Origin: Bacillota bacterium
GTDB lineage: Bacteria > Bacillota > Bacilli > Alicyclobacillales > SLC66
NCBI GenBank assembly: GCA_021821055.1
Contig: JAKACX010000025.1
Location: forward strand, 1 to 32,729
Direction of reading: 5' to 3'
Length of the DNA: 32,729 nt
Shown here piece by piece: positions 6,988 to 14,583 of the stretch. The notes beneath the pieces are model-generated. The model saw only the letters and a program-made list of their open reading frames with translations. It made no database searches and was not told the origin of the DNA. A program made the position numbers and the translations under genes. Every line of letters starts with the position of its first letter. Positions within the stretch are counted from its first letter, which is position 1.

Positions 6988-7053
6988 CGCACGGGTCATC
7001 CACATCAGGGCAGAGGCGCCGATTCAGGGGCATGACAGGAGGGGGTTGGGGCG

Positions 7054-7827
7054 ATGTTGCCGACATTGTTTATTGCACATGGAAGTCCGACTTTGGCGTT
7101 GGAGGACAACGTTTACACGCAGTTTCTCCACAGTCTGGGGGAGCATCTGCCGCGTCCGAGGGCGATTGTCCTGTTTTCGGCGCACTGGCTCGCCGCGACA
7201 CAGCAGGTCAGTGGAGTCGCGCGTTACGAGACGATCCACGATTTCGGGGGCTTTCCGGACGCGTTGCGCGAGATCCGCTATCCGGCGCCGGGCGATCCGC
7301 AACTGGCGGAAAAGATAGCGGACCTGCTTGGACAGGGCGGCATCGCCACCAGTCGGGACACGCGACGGGGACTGGACCACGGGGCGTGGGTCGTCCTGCG
7401 GCTGCTCTATCCGGCAGCGGACATCCCGGTTGTCTCGATGTCGGTGAATCCGCGTCTGGCGCCGGAGGAACAGTACCGGATCGGGAAGGCGCTGGGGGTG
7501 CTGCGGGAGGAAGGGGTACTGCTGATTGGCAGCGGGGGAACGGTGCATAATCTCGGCATGATCGAGTGGGACGCGCAGGAAGTGAACGAGTGGGCCCTGG
7601 AGTTTGACGGGTGGTTGGGCGATCGGGCGGCGCGATGGGACCTTGATGCGCTGTTTGCCTATGAGCAGGCGCCACACGCCGCGTTGGCCGTTCCGCGCCA
7701 CGGAAGCGAGCACTTCGCACCGCTTTTCTACGCGATGGGCGGCGCCGACGACTCCCGGCGGGCGGCTTTGTTACACAGGAGCTATGCATATGGAAGTCTC
7801 AGCCACAGCGTGTGGCAGTTTAGCTGA
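7054..7827 (+). CDS. Class III extradiol dioxygenase, YgiD/DODA type (LigB family)
   Basis: This is a 257-residue ring-cleaving dioxygenase of the 4,5-DOPA-extradiol family. Features: FIAHGSP (His9), VLFSAHW (His44), HDFGGFPDALREIRYPAPG, GLDHGAWVVLRLLYP (His109), GSGGTVHNLG (His165) and PRHGSEHFAPLFYAMG (His216/220). The conserved His set binds the active-site metal; some bacterial members oxidise DOPA or related catechols, but their true substrates are mostly unknown. GGAGGGGG a few bases upstream supports ATG 7054. It follows the esterase by 66 bases, so the two may share a transcript. An esterase next to an aromatic-ring dioxygenase hints at breakdown of an aromatic compound, which is inference. 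Confidence 0.85.
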   Translation: MLPTLFIAHGSPTLALEDNVYTQFLHSLGEHLPRPRAIVLFSAHWLAATQQVSGVARYETIHDFGGFPDALREIRYPAPGDPQLAEKIADLLGQGGIATSRDTRRGLDHGAWVVLRLLYPAADIPVVSMSVNPRLAPEEQYRIGKALGVLREEGVLLIGSGGTVHNLGMIEWDAQEVNEWALEFDGWLGDRAARWDLDALFAYEQAPHAALAVPRHGSEHFAPLFYAMGGADDSRRAALLHRSYAYGSLSHSVWQFS

Positions 7828-7918
7828 GGTGGGCCCAGCACACCCAGGAAATGGGCGGCCGGGGCGGGCGTCGCGCGCTGTGGACGTGGCGGGCGTGCAG
7901 CCGCGTGACGCCAATTTC

Positions 7919-7948
7919 TTGACAGACGAACGCGCTGTCCTGTAACAT
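7919..7948 (+). promoter_or_regulatory. Promoter of the tRNA pair
   Basis: TTGACA (7919-7924), 18 bases, TAACAT (7943-7948). It lies just upstream of the tRNA-Glu relic and tRNA-Val and reads toward them. The -35 is perfect and the -10 matches four of six. Confidence 0.45.
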
Positions 7949-7985
7949 AGCGTTCGCGGCGTGGGTCACACGCTGTCTTCGTTCC

Positions 7986-8041
7986 GCCCCCGGCGGCCGC
8001 CTTTCACGGCGGGAACAGGGGTTCGTATCCCCTTGGGGTCA
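7986..8041 (+). pseudogene. tRNA-Glu relic (anticodon TTC, D-arm missing)
   Basis: The 3' half of a tRNA-Glu is plain: anticodon stem CCGCC (7997-8001) and GGCGG (8008-8012), T-arm AGGGG-loop-CCCCT, and acceptor strand TGGGGTC with discriminator A at 8041. The anticodon loop has six bases (TTTCAC) instead of the family's CTTTCAC. The T-loop is TTCGTAT, which lacks the near-invariant A58. The 5' side has only GCCCCCG (7986-7992) directly before the anticodon arm, so the D-arm is absent. It is probably a decayed copy left next to tRNA-Val. Confidence 0.6.
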
Positions 8042-8057
8042 GGTTTTCATGGTTTTC

Positions 8058-8129
<72 letters not shown>

Positions 8130-8171
8130 TCGTGTGGGATCGGGATAGAAAGGCAATCATGGCGCGATTCC

Positions 8172-8999
8172 TCAATACTCCGCGCTGCGCCCGGACACCG
8201 AAGCGATCAGGTACTTCTGCGTGATCATAAAGACGATGATGATCGGCACCAGCGTCATCAGCGCGGCGGACGACACCTCCCGCCAGTGCGTGCCGTCGAA
8301 GCCCTGGAAATACGACAGGGCTACCTCTATCGGCCGCGCACGTTGGCCTTGGGTCAGGATCAGCGGCCACTGAAACGAACTCCACTGCGCAGTGAACGTC
8401 AGCAGTACCACAGTGGCCACAGCCGGTTTGGCAAGCGGCATCGCAACGCGCCAGAGAAACGTCCACCAGGTGCCCCCATCCAGCCGGCAGGCGTCCCACA
8501 GGCTTACAGGGAGACTCTTGAAAAACTGCCGGAACAGAAAGATGGAGAAGACACTGGCGCTAAATGGAAAGATCTGTCCCGCGAGGCTGTCGACCAGCTG
8601 CAAATGGTAGGCGATCACGTAGTCGGGCACCAGAATTGCTTCAAAGGGAACCATGAGCGCGGAAAGTAACAGGGCAAAGAGCGCCTCGCGGCCGGGAAAG
8701 CGCACAAAAGCCAGCGAATAGCCGGCCAAAGCGCCGGTGATCGTCACGAGCGCGATCGTTACGCCGGTGATGATGACGGAGTGAAGAAAATACAACGCCC
8801 ACGGCTGGGCCGCGAGGGCGCGCAAGAACGGGCGAAAGTCAAACGAAGGCCACAAATTCGGCGGCAGCGTGAAGATTTGCGACCGTTTGTCCACGCCCAG
8901 CACCAAAGCCCAGTAAAAAGGGAACAGGAAGACCACTGCCACGGCGGTCATGAGCAGATAATGCAACACTCTGTGGACCCATCTCATCGTGAGCGCCAT
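8172..8999 (-). CDS. Carbohydrate ABC transporter permease (MalG/UgpE type)
   Basis: A 275-residue inner-membrane permease with six hydrophobic segments (first at ~13-33, VLHYLLMTAVAVVFLFPFYW). The cytoplasmic EAA loop reads DACRLDGGTWWTFLWRVAMPL and contacts the ATPase. ATG 8999 follows AAGGAGA by six to seven bases; sequence further upstream in this frame belongs to the other permease. It is the last gene of an operon with the MalF-type permease (20-base gap) and the binding protein. No ATPase gene is present, so a shared MsmK/UgpC-like ATPase elsewhere is expected. It converges on tRNA-Val with no clear terminator. Confidence 0.88.
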   Translation of the reverse strand: MALTMRWVHRVLHYLLMTAVAVVFLFPFYWALVLGVDKRSQIFTLPPNLWPSFDFRPFLRALAAQPWALYFLHSVIITGVTIALVTITGALAGYSLAFVRFPGREALFALLLSALMVPFEAILVPDYVIAYHLQLVDSLAGQIFPFSASVFSIFLFRQFFKSLPVSLWDACRLDGGTWWTFLWRVAMPLAKPAVATVVLLTFTAQWSSFQWPLILTQGQRARPIEVALSYFQGFDGTHWREVSSAALMTLVPIIIVFMITQKYLIASVSGRSAEY

Positions 9000-9019
9000 G
9001 CCTACTCTCCTTTGCACCG

Positions 9020-10003
9020 TCATTGATAAAACGTGAATCGTTCCCCGAGTCGATGCTGGATCATCGTCAGGATGAAGATGATGAGGAACAGCACGACGGA
9101 CACCGCTGCACCGTAGCTGTAGTGAAAATCGATAAAGGCGGACTTGTACAGGTACACGGCTGTCGTTGTCGTGCTGCCGAGCGGACCCCCGCCGCCGCCA
9201 AACTGCCCTCCGGTCATCGCGTAGATCGGTCCAAAAGTCTGCATGGACTGGATCGTCGTGACAATGACGACAAACAGCAGGACCGGCGACAGAAGCGGCA
9301 AGACGACATGCCAAAATGTCTGGGCGCTGTTGGCGCCGTCCAGTTGCGCCGCCTCCATCGTCTCCGGAGGCACGTTCGCCAGCCCCGCCAGAAACAGCAC
9401 AACTGAGAAGCCGAGGTTGTGCCACAGGTTGTTGATCATGACGGCGGGCATCGCCCATGTGGTGCTGGTGAGCCACTGGAGCGCGGGCAGGTGCAGGGCG
9501 GTGAGCATCGCATTGGCCAGACCGAACTGGGGATTAAAAATGAACACCCAAACAATGGATGTTGCAATGGTTGGCGTCACATACGGCAGAAAGACGGCGG
9601 CGCGAAAAAACGCGAGGCCCGGCGTTTTTCGCCGGGGTGAACCCTGCAGCAACCACGCGAGCAACAGCCCAAAGCCGATCGTGGCGGGAACCATGACCCC
9701 ACTGTAGTAGGCGGTGACCGTGAGCGACTGGAGAAAGCCCGAGATGGGATTGAGCAGTTGTTCGTAGTGCAACAGACCCACCCACTGGGAGGCGCCGAAT
9801 CCTGCTAGATTCCAGTGATACAGACTGATGAGGGCGACCAGGACGGCGGGAAAGTACGTGAACGTCGAAAGGAGAACGAGGGCCGGCAGGACCAGTCCAT
9901 ACCCCAGGGCCATGGAGCCGCCCAGGCGCCTCCAGCGGATGCGTCCGGAAGACCGGATGGTCATCCGGGTCGTCTCTTCGATCGCCAACACAATGACCCC
10001 CAT
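9020..10003 (-). CDS. Carbohydrate ABC transporter permease (MalF/UgpA type)
   Basis: A 327-residue partner permease. The first helix is at ~31-55 (LGYGLVLPALVLLSTFTYFP), followed by further helices and an EAA loop EAAQLDGANSAQTFWHVVLPLLSP at ~225-248. FGGGGGPLGSTTTTAVYLYKSAF near the C-terminus is typical of UgpA/MsmF members, with an unusually long Gly run. ATG 10003 has no clear ribosome site; ATG 9964 (MTIRSSGR) is an alternative. It is the middle gene of the importer operon. Confidence 0.87.
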   Translation of the reverse strand: MGVIVLAIEETTRMTIRSSGRIRWRRLGGSMALGYGLVLPALVLLSTFTYFPAVLVALISLYHWNLAGFGASQWVGLLHYEQLLNPISGFLQSLTVTAYYSGVMVPATIGFGLLLAWLLQGSPRRKTPGLAFFRAAVFLPYVTPTIATSIVWVFIFNPQFGLANAMLTALHLPALQWLTSTTWAMPAVMINNLWHNLGFSVVLFLAGLANVPPETMEAAQLDGANSAQTFWHVVLPLLSPVLLFVVIVTTIQSMQTFGPIYAMTGGQFGGGGGPLGSTTTTAVYLYKSAFIDFHYSYGAAVSVVLFLIIFILTMIQHRLGERFTFYQ

Positions 10004-10094
10004 TCGTTACCGGCGCGATGCAGCGACCGCGTCGCGCCGGGAGCTTCGAATCGAGCGCCGCTCAGGGCGCGCCTCAGACAGCGGGACTCAGGAG

Positions 10095-11411
10095 TCAGAT
10101 AGCGAGCCCTTTCAGGAAGCTGGTACCCTGGGTCTCCATGTTTGTCAGCGCCTGCGACAGGGTCTCCTTATGCTGGATAACCTCCTGGATCTGTGTCTGG
10201 ATCACGCCGTCCACCGCGCTCTGGTTGGGTCCGAGGATTTTGTGGATCACATGGCCATTTTCCAGCTCGTGAATGGCCACGGTCGTACCGTTGTACGGAC
10301 CTGGATTCTTCGCAAAGGCCGGGCCGGCGGCCTTGGCCACGGTGGATACATCGGCGCGGCTGATCGGAGGTTCGCCGCCCTGAACCGACCAGATTCCCTG
10401 GCCCGCCGGAGAGTCAAAGAACTTGATGAAATTCCAGGCCGCCTGCTGCTGCGCCGCCGACGCGTGCCGGAAAATGACGAAGGAGAGTCCTTGGTACAGG
10501 GTGAAGCTTTTGCCGGTCGTGCCAGGCGGCACCGGGAACACGCCGACCGGAAATTTGCCCGCGACCCCTTCCCGGACCATCTCGTATCCGTCGGCCGTAT
10601 TTTCGAGGATGCCAAGTTTCCCGGCGGCGAAATCCTCAAAGCTTGTGTTGTAGGAGAGGATGTGAACTCCGTAGGCATTGTCGCGCGCCGCGAGTTGACG
10701 GATGGTTGTGGCCATCGCCGGGGAATTCAGGTCAAGCTTGGTCGGGTGACCCGGAACGAAGAAATGTCCGCCGTTGCTGTAAAAGAGCGGCAACCAGTCG
10801 TTGTGATCCAGTCGCGCGCCCAACCCCATCGCGCCGGTTTTTCTCTGAATGATCTGAGCGTCCTGGAGTAGTTGCGCCCAGGTGGTGGGTGTTTTCTTCA
10901 GGCCAGCCTTCTTCCACAGGTTTGCGTTGTAGAAGAACTCAGCCACCTTGATGTCGACCGGAAAGAGGTACTGTTGCCCTTGTGGCGTGAATTCAGCCTG
11001 CCAGACGCCGGGCCAGATGCCTTTCAATTGCGCGGCTGGAAATCCATTCTTTCCATGGATCAGCGGTTTCAGGTTGACGAGTGCGCCCGCTTGCTCATAG
11101 CCGTACTGCGGTTCATGGCCGATCATGGCCATGACCGGAGGATCGCCGGCCTGCACGGCCGCCAGGGCCTTGGCCGAAGCCGTGGTGACGTGCACCGCAA
11201 TCCGAATGTTCGGGTTTTGGTGTTCGAAGACTCTCACAATATGCGCCAGGGCCTGACCCTGTTGGTTGGACGCGCTGTGCGATTCCCAAAACGTTACGAC
11301 GACAGGCGCTTTCTGAGTGGCAAAAGACGGTGACGCCACAGCGAAAATCCCTCCGAGGGTCAATGCGGAACTGGTAATCAGAGCTGTCGCTGCGCGTTTC
11401 ACGCTTTTCAT
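10095..11411 (-). CDS. Extracellular sugar-type solute-binding protein
   Basis: A 438-residue family 1 binding protein, first gene of the importer operon. It has a signal peptide (MKSVKRAATALITSSALTLG onward, cleavage after PSFA) and the typical VTFWESHSASNQQGQALAHIVRVFE start. The fold continues through AEFFYNANLWKKAGLKKTPTTWAQLL, NTSFEDFAAGKLGILEN and the C-terminal EVIQHKETLSQAL. There is no Cys lipobox, although most Gram-positive binding proteins are lipoproteins. Gene order (binding protein, MalF-type, MalG-type) resembles Ugp-like importers of glycerol phosphates or oligosaccharides; the substrate is not readable. ATG 11411 is preceded by GGAGGGGGG. Confidence 0.88.
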   Translation of the reverse strand: MKSVKRAATALITSSALTLGGIFAVASPSFATQKAPVVVTFWESHSASNQQGQALAHIVRVFEHQNPNIRIAVHVTTASAKALAAVQAGDPPVMAMIGHEPQYGYEQAGALVNLKPLIHGKNGFPAAQLKGIWPGVWQAEFTPQGQQYLFPVDIKVAEFFYNANLWKKAGLKKTPTTWAQLLQDAQIIQRKTGAMGLGARLDHNDWLPLFYSNGGHFFVPGHPTKLDLNSPAMATTIRQLAARDNAYGVHILSYNTSFEDFAAGKLGILENTADGYEMVREGVAGKFPVGVFPVPPGTTGKSFTLYQGLSFVIFRHASAAQQQAAWNFIKFFDSPAGQGIWSVQGGEPPISRADVSTVAKAAGPAFAKNPGPYNGTTVAIHELENGHVIHKILGPNQSAVDGVIQTQIQEVIQHKETLSQALTNMETQGTSFLKGLAI

Positions 11412-11873
11412 GAAGCTATTTCCCCCCTCCGTATGATGTGCTGTCCGTCAAGGTCTATTATCGCGATGAGAGATTGCGTGTCGGTGTTGAGGGGATTAAC
11501 GTGGGGTGAATGGTTGATACGGGAGGAATCAAGAAGGTGTTGCGCTATGGTAACTCAAATATTAAGGCGGCGCGCCCGCGCCATGGCGGTCCAGCCGGAA
11601 AAGAGCCGGCCATCTGCGCCGCGTGCGGCGGCGTCATTTGGAAATGGCCCGCAGCATGTACCGACTTCGTCCCGCGGAGGTCATTATCTGTGGAAGTCTG
11701 CAGCGGAATTTTTGCTGCCTCCGTATGCAAGGCCCTTGACATCGTGCCAGGTTTCATCCGCGGGCGCGGGCGTGGCAGGTCGACTCTGGCGCCGGACTTG
11801 ACAAGGTCCTTTGAAACCTTTTCCCGACTTCGTCGTTTTCTTGGTAAAGCGATGCCGATCGAGGTGATCATGA
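11412..11873. other. 462-bp gap with divergent promoters and no supported gene
   Basis: This gap separates the importer operon (minus) from the ECF sigma gene (plus). On the minus strand CCGACA (11484-11479), 16 bases, GATAAT (11462-11457) may be the importer promoter. Plus-strand frames of about 120-130 codons exist (for example from 11510) but lack ribosome sites or recognisable folds, so I do not call them. Confidence 0.4.
11812..11839 (+). promoter_or_regulatory. ECF-type promoter upstream of the sigma factor
   Basis: TGAAACCTTTT at 11812-11822 followed by CGTTTT at 11834-11839, with 16 bases between TGAAAC and CGTTTT, resembles the sigma-W class (TGAAAC-N16-CGTA). It lies 34 bases before the sigma start and fits autoregulation. 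Confidence 0.45.
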
Positions 11874-12419
11874 TTGGACCCCAAGGAACGATTGGGGCAG
11901 TGGGTTGATCTTTACTATGGCCGTCTGTTTGCCATCGCCTACACCTACGTTCGGGATCGCGGCGCCGCCGAGGATCGCGTGCAGACGGCCTACGTGAAGG
12001 CGTTCGCCTCAATGGGAAGCTTGCGGTACGGGGACAGCCCGTTCCCGTGGCTGGTGAAAATTGTGATCAATGAATGTCTGTCCTTTCGCAGACAAGCTGG
12101 CAGGGAATACAGCCGGGAGCATCTTCCCGAACAGACCTCCGACAGCAGCGAGGATGTTTTCTTTGCGCGAGACAGGGAAAAGGCTGTCCACGATGCTGTC
12201 CTGTCGCTGCCGGTCAAGTACCGGACCCCGGTCGTGCTGTTCTACTTTCACGATATGAGCCATGGCGAGATCGCCGACATTTTGCGCATCTCCGCTCAAG
12301 CGGTCAAGACGCGCCTGCACCGCGGGCGCCAGCGCTTGATGAAGCTGCTGAAGGAGGATGACAGCGATGAACCTGGATGTCCAGCTGGAGCGGGCAAGAC
12401 TCTATCACAGAACCATTGA
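11874..12419 (+). CDS. ECF-family RNA polymerase sigma factor
   Basis: A sigma-70 group 4 protein of 181 residues. Region 2 is LYYGRLFAIAYTYVRDRGAAEDRVQTAYVKAFASM and SPFPWLVKIVINECLSFRR. Region 4 is LSLPVKYRTPVVLFYFHDMSHGEIADILRISAQAVKTRLHRGRQRL, the helix-turn-helix that reads the -35 box. TTG 11874 is chosen because GAGGTGA (11861-11867) lies six bases upstream. Its 3' end overlaps the anti-sigma gene by about 50 bases, showing translational coupling. The likely signal is envelope stress, inferred from the membrane-bound partner. Confidence 0.9.
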   Translation: MDPKERLGQWVDLYYGRLFAIAYTYVRDRGAAEDRVQTAYVKAFASMGSLRYGDSPFPWLVKIVINECLSFRRQAGREYSREHLPEQTSDSSEDVFFARDREKAVHDAVLSLPVKYRTPVVLFYFHDMSHGEIADILRISAQAVKTRLHRGRQRLMKLLKEDDSDEPGCPAGAGKTLSQNH

Positions 12420-13248
12420 GGAGACCGCGCTTCGGAGGCGCCCGGATGCGAAACTGGAAATCCTCGCAAAAATCGCTGCGAACGGCGAAACAGTTCAGCG
12501 CGGCAGACAGCGGGGCGGTGCGTGGCGGCAAAAGCGCCTGTCCATTATCATTCTCGGCGCCATTCTGCTGCCCCTGGCGGGATTTACCGGGTATCACCTT
12601 TATGAGAAGTGGATGGGCACGCACATGGTGAAGACCGCACAAAAGGAGGGAACGGTATCCTTCTGGGCCGATCCGGAATACGTGAAGTACGAGCTTGGGC
12701 AACCTGGCGTCAAGACGTACACGTTCACAGAATCGCGCCGCATGACGGGGATTCCGCTGCAAAAGGCCGTCCGGGTGGCCGGATGGACCCAGGTCCTGGA
12801 TGAGGGGATCACATTCTTGCAGAAGGGCTATCTGCTGCACCCGGATCACAAGATGACGTTGGATCATATGGGACGAACGCCGCTTCTGTACGTGACGGTC
12901 TATCGGAACGCAAGGGGACAACGCGTATCCATTACGCAGCAGGCGCAGGCGATGATGAGTGCTGCCTATCGACAAGAGCGACCAGGGGCCCGAACGACAG
13001 AGATTCAACCATCGTTCCAGGTGGGCGCAAATTGGGTCAAAATGGCGCAATACCCTGACTTACTGGTCTACTGGGTGTCCGGCAGATGGTCCAGTCTTCC
13101 AGGAAAGACGCCGTTTCACGGAGAGTATGAGAACATCGTCGCCTTCCAAAAGGCGCCTGGCCATCGTATCAAGGAGATTTGTCTCGACGGATACGGAGGG
13201 GTGAGTGAGGCTCAGATGCTGACCTTCGCGAAGGCCTATCTTGGATAG
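12367..13248 (+). CDS. Membrane-anchored anti-sigma factor (probable)
   Basis: A 293-residue protein with a charged cytoplasmic N-terminus (1-57), one membrane helix at ~58-78 (LSIIILGAILLPLAGFTGYHLY) and an outside domain of ~215 residues, including LDEGITFLQKGYLL as in DUF4367-like sensor domains. This topology, and overlap with the ECF gene, define it as the partner anti-sigma. No HxxxCxxC zinc motif is seen. ATG 12367 is chosen over ATG 12358, which is adjacent to AAGGAGG (12351-12357); 12367 has a 9-base gap. The signal it senses is unknown. Confidence 0.75.
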   Translation: MNLDVQLERARLYHRTIEETALRRRPDAKLEILAKIAANGETVQRGRQRGGAWRQKRLSIIILGAILLPLAGFTGYHLYEKWMGTHMVKTAQKEGTVSFWADPEYVKYELGQPGVKTYTFTESRRMTGIPLQKAVRVAGWTQVLDEGITFLQKGYLLHPDHKMTLDHMGRTPLLYVTVYRNARGQRVSITQQAQAMMSAAYRQERPGARTTEIQPSFQVGANWVKMAQYPDLLVYWVSGRWSSLPGKTPFHGEYENIVAFQKAPGHRIKEICLDGYGGVSEAQMLTFAKAYLG

Positions 13249-13262
13249 CGTCGCAAGTACAG

Positions 13263-13297
13263 GGGACATGGTCCACCGCGGTCGCGGACCATGTCCC
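13263..13297. terminator. Perfect 12-bp hairpin between converging genes
   Basis: GGGACATGGTCC (13263-13274) pairs with GGACCATGTCCC (13286-13297) around an 11-base loop. It lies between the anti-sigma stop and the stop of the secreted protein gene. No T-run follows on either strand, so it may be a weak bidirectional terminator or an RNA stabiliser. Confidence 0.5.
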
Positions 13298-13311
13298 GCA
13301 TGTGTCTCCTG

Positions 13312-14058
13312 TCAGCTGATCGTCGTATATCCGGAGTAGGTGGTCCCCCAGAAATCGCTTCCCGTGACGTCCGTTGTGAATGTGTATCCGGATTCGCCGT
13401 TCCACAGCCCGTTCCACGCAATAAACTGCGATCCGGCGCTCGACACGGGGATCAGAGGAGCAGGGCTCCAGGTGTAGCCGTACCCATCCCAGTTCATGTC
13501 GTCCTGCCAGGCAGACCCGGATCCGTTCGCTTGCCACACGCGGTACCCGGATACCTGAACCGAGTTGTAGACACCGTTTGAATAGTAGACTCTCCAGTCA
13601 ATTTCCGCGTTATAGGCGGCAAATTGACCTTGGATGTACTCGGTGGAATTCGCCTGCGCCGCCGTATGGGCCAGCGGGGCCGGGGTGGTGGAAATAGAGT
13701 TCATGCCTGGATTGAGTTGATGAAACAGCCCGGCGTGCAATTGATCCAGTTGCTGCGCTAAAGGAGTTGAAGCGGAAGGGATCGCGTAAGCCAGGCCCTT
13801 GGCTATGGCCTGTGACAACGGAATTTGGCGGAAGGCAACGAGGCTCCCAAGGGGAGGGACAACCCTCTTTTGCGAAATGATCCGGCCAGTATTCGAAAGA
13901 GTGACGTAGTCCAACGTATAACCTGCCGACCGTGTCACGTCCTGGGCGACCCAGACCGTTTGACTTGCCGGAGGGGATGCCGCCCAAGCCGGTGTTGAGG
14001 CCACGGTCGTCGAACTCAAGACGACAAGCGTCGCCATGAGATGATGCTGCAGTTTCAT
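13312..14058 (-). CDS. Secreted protein of unknown function
   Basis: ATG 14058 follows GGAGGG by six bases. The 248-residue product begins with a signal peptide (MKLQHHLMATLVVLSSTTVA onward, cleavage after PAWA). The mature part has a helical region to ~130 and a C-terminal ~100 residues very rich in Trp, Tyr, Gly, Ser and Asn (for example WNGLWNGESGYTFTTDV), suggesting a beta-sandwich, perhaps binding carbohydrate or wall. I recognise no family. It converges on the ECF/anti-sigma pair. The inverted repeat TCTTACA-GTT-TGTAAGA lies 66 bases upstream. Confidence 0.7.
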   Translation of the reverse strand: MKLQHHLMATLVVLSSTTVASTPAWAASPPASQTVWVAQDVTRSAGYTLDYVTLSNTGRIISQKRVVPPLGSLVAFRQIPLSQAIAKGLAYAIPSASTPLAQQLDQLHAGLFHQLNPGMNSISTTPAPLAHTAAQANSTEYIQGQFAAYNAEIDWRVYYSNGVYNSVQVSGYRVWQANGSGSAWQDDMNWDGYGYTWSPAPLIPVSSAGSQFIAWNGLWNGESGYTFTTDVTGSDFWGTTYSGYTTIS

Positions 14059-14123
14059 TAGGATCCCTCCTGATGGGATTGGAAAATCCATCTATCACTA
14101 TAAACGTGCACATGTGTTAGTCG

Positions 14124-14140
14124 TCTTACAGTTTGTAAGA
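14124..14140. promoter_or_regulatory. Inverted repeat TCTTACA-GTT-TGTAAGA
   Basis: Perfect 7-bp arms with a 3-base centre lie upstream of the secreted protein gene. On the minus strand a -10-like TATAGT lies between it and the gene, so the site could be an operator overlapping the -35 area. No good -35 box is visible. Confidence 0.35.
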
Positions 14141-14331
14141 TACCATACGAATCTGAAAAGTAAATTCTGCAGCGGTTTGCATGCCTATGGGACACATGTG
14201 TTCTGGATCGGCAAGCGCAGAGCACTGTTCGCTGCCGGAGGGTGATCAGACTGACGGATGTCGAGTATCGAATGCTTCAGTGTCGGGTTGCATACGTGGA
14301 GCAGATCATGCCATCATTGAACATGTCTGGG

Positions 14332-14360
14332 TTGACCAGTGTACCTGGTCGTCGGAGAAT
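14332..14360 (+). promoter_or_regulatory. Candidate promoter of the ABC operon
   Basis: TTGACC (14332-14337), 17 bases, GAGAAT (14355-14360). ACCAG (14335-14339) and CTGGT (14345-14349) form a small dyad across the -35 and spacer. If real, the transcript has a ~220-base leader. Confidence 0.3.
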
Positions 14361-14475
14361 TTTAATATTTACGAAGAAGGTGGAAGACAATCGCCGGACG
14401 CCATCGAGTATACCCATCATAAAGCGTGTCAGGTATATCTGGGCACAACAAGAGTGTCAGGTTGTGTGGAACCCT

Positions 14476-14536
14476 CCCACGCCGCGTGGGCAAGACGTCG
14501 CTCATTCTGACGGCGTGCACGCCTCCTCATGAGCGA
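14476..14536 (+). promoter_or_regulatory. Two hairpins in the leader of the ABC operon
   Basis: CCCACG-CCG-CGTGGG lies at 14476-14490. Just after it, TCGCTCAT (14498-14505) and ATGAGCGA (14529-14536) form outer arms around the palindrome GGCGTGCACGCC (14512-14523). The second element can fold as a stem with a nested hairpin 48 bases before the first start codon. It may be an attenuator or protein-binding leader. Confidence 0.4.
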
Positions 14537-14583
14537 ATGGGGACGATTGCAGTTCAAGTTCCAACCGGAAGGCGGAGATAAAG

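Larger units (their letters stand above)
14141..14583. other. 443-bp intergenic leader region without a supported gene
   Basis: The region upstream of the ABC operon has frames of ~100 codons in two phases (14181-14510 and 14242-14532). Neither has a well-placed ribosome site or a recognisable family. It contains a candidate promoter and two hairpins listed separately. Confidence 0.4.

Noticed and set aside
8041-8057. Tandem tRNA-Glu/tRNA-Val as an integrase attachment site
   Set aside because: No integrase gene and no duplicated tRNA 3' end elsewhere in the window.
11510-11908. Plus ORF with CAACG-like motif before the ECF gene
   Set aside because: Contains one Cys-x-x-Cys-Gly stretch, but no ribosome site, no family resemblance, and it overlaps the sigma start.
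14242-14532. 96-codon plus ORF upstream of the ABC operon
   Set aside because: Its GTG directly touches GGAGG, too close for initiation, and the product matches nothing; the area fits a structured leader better.
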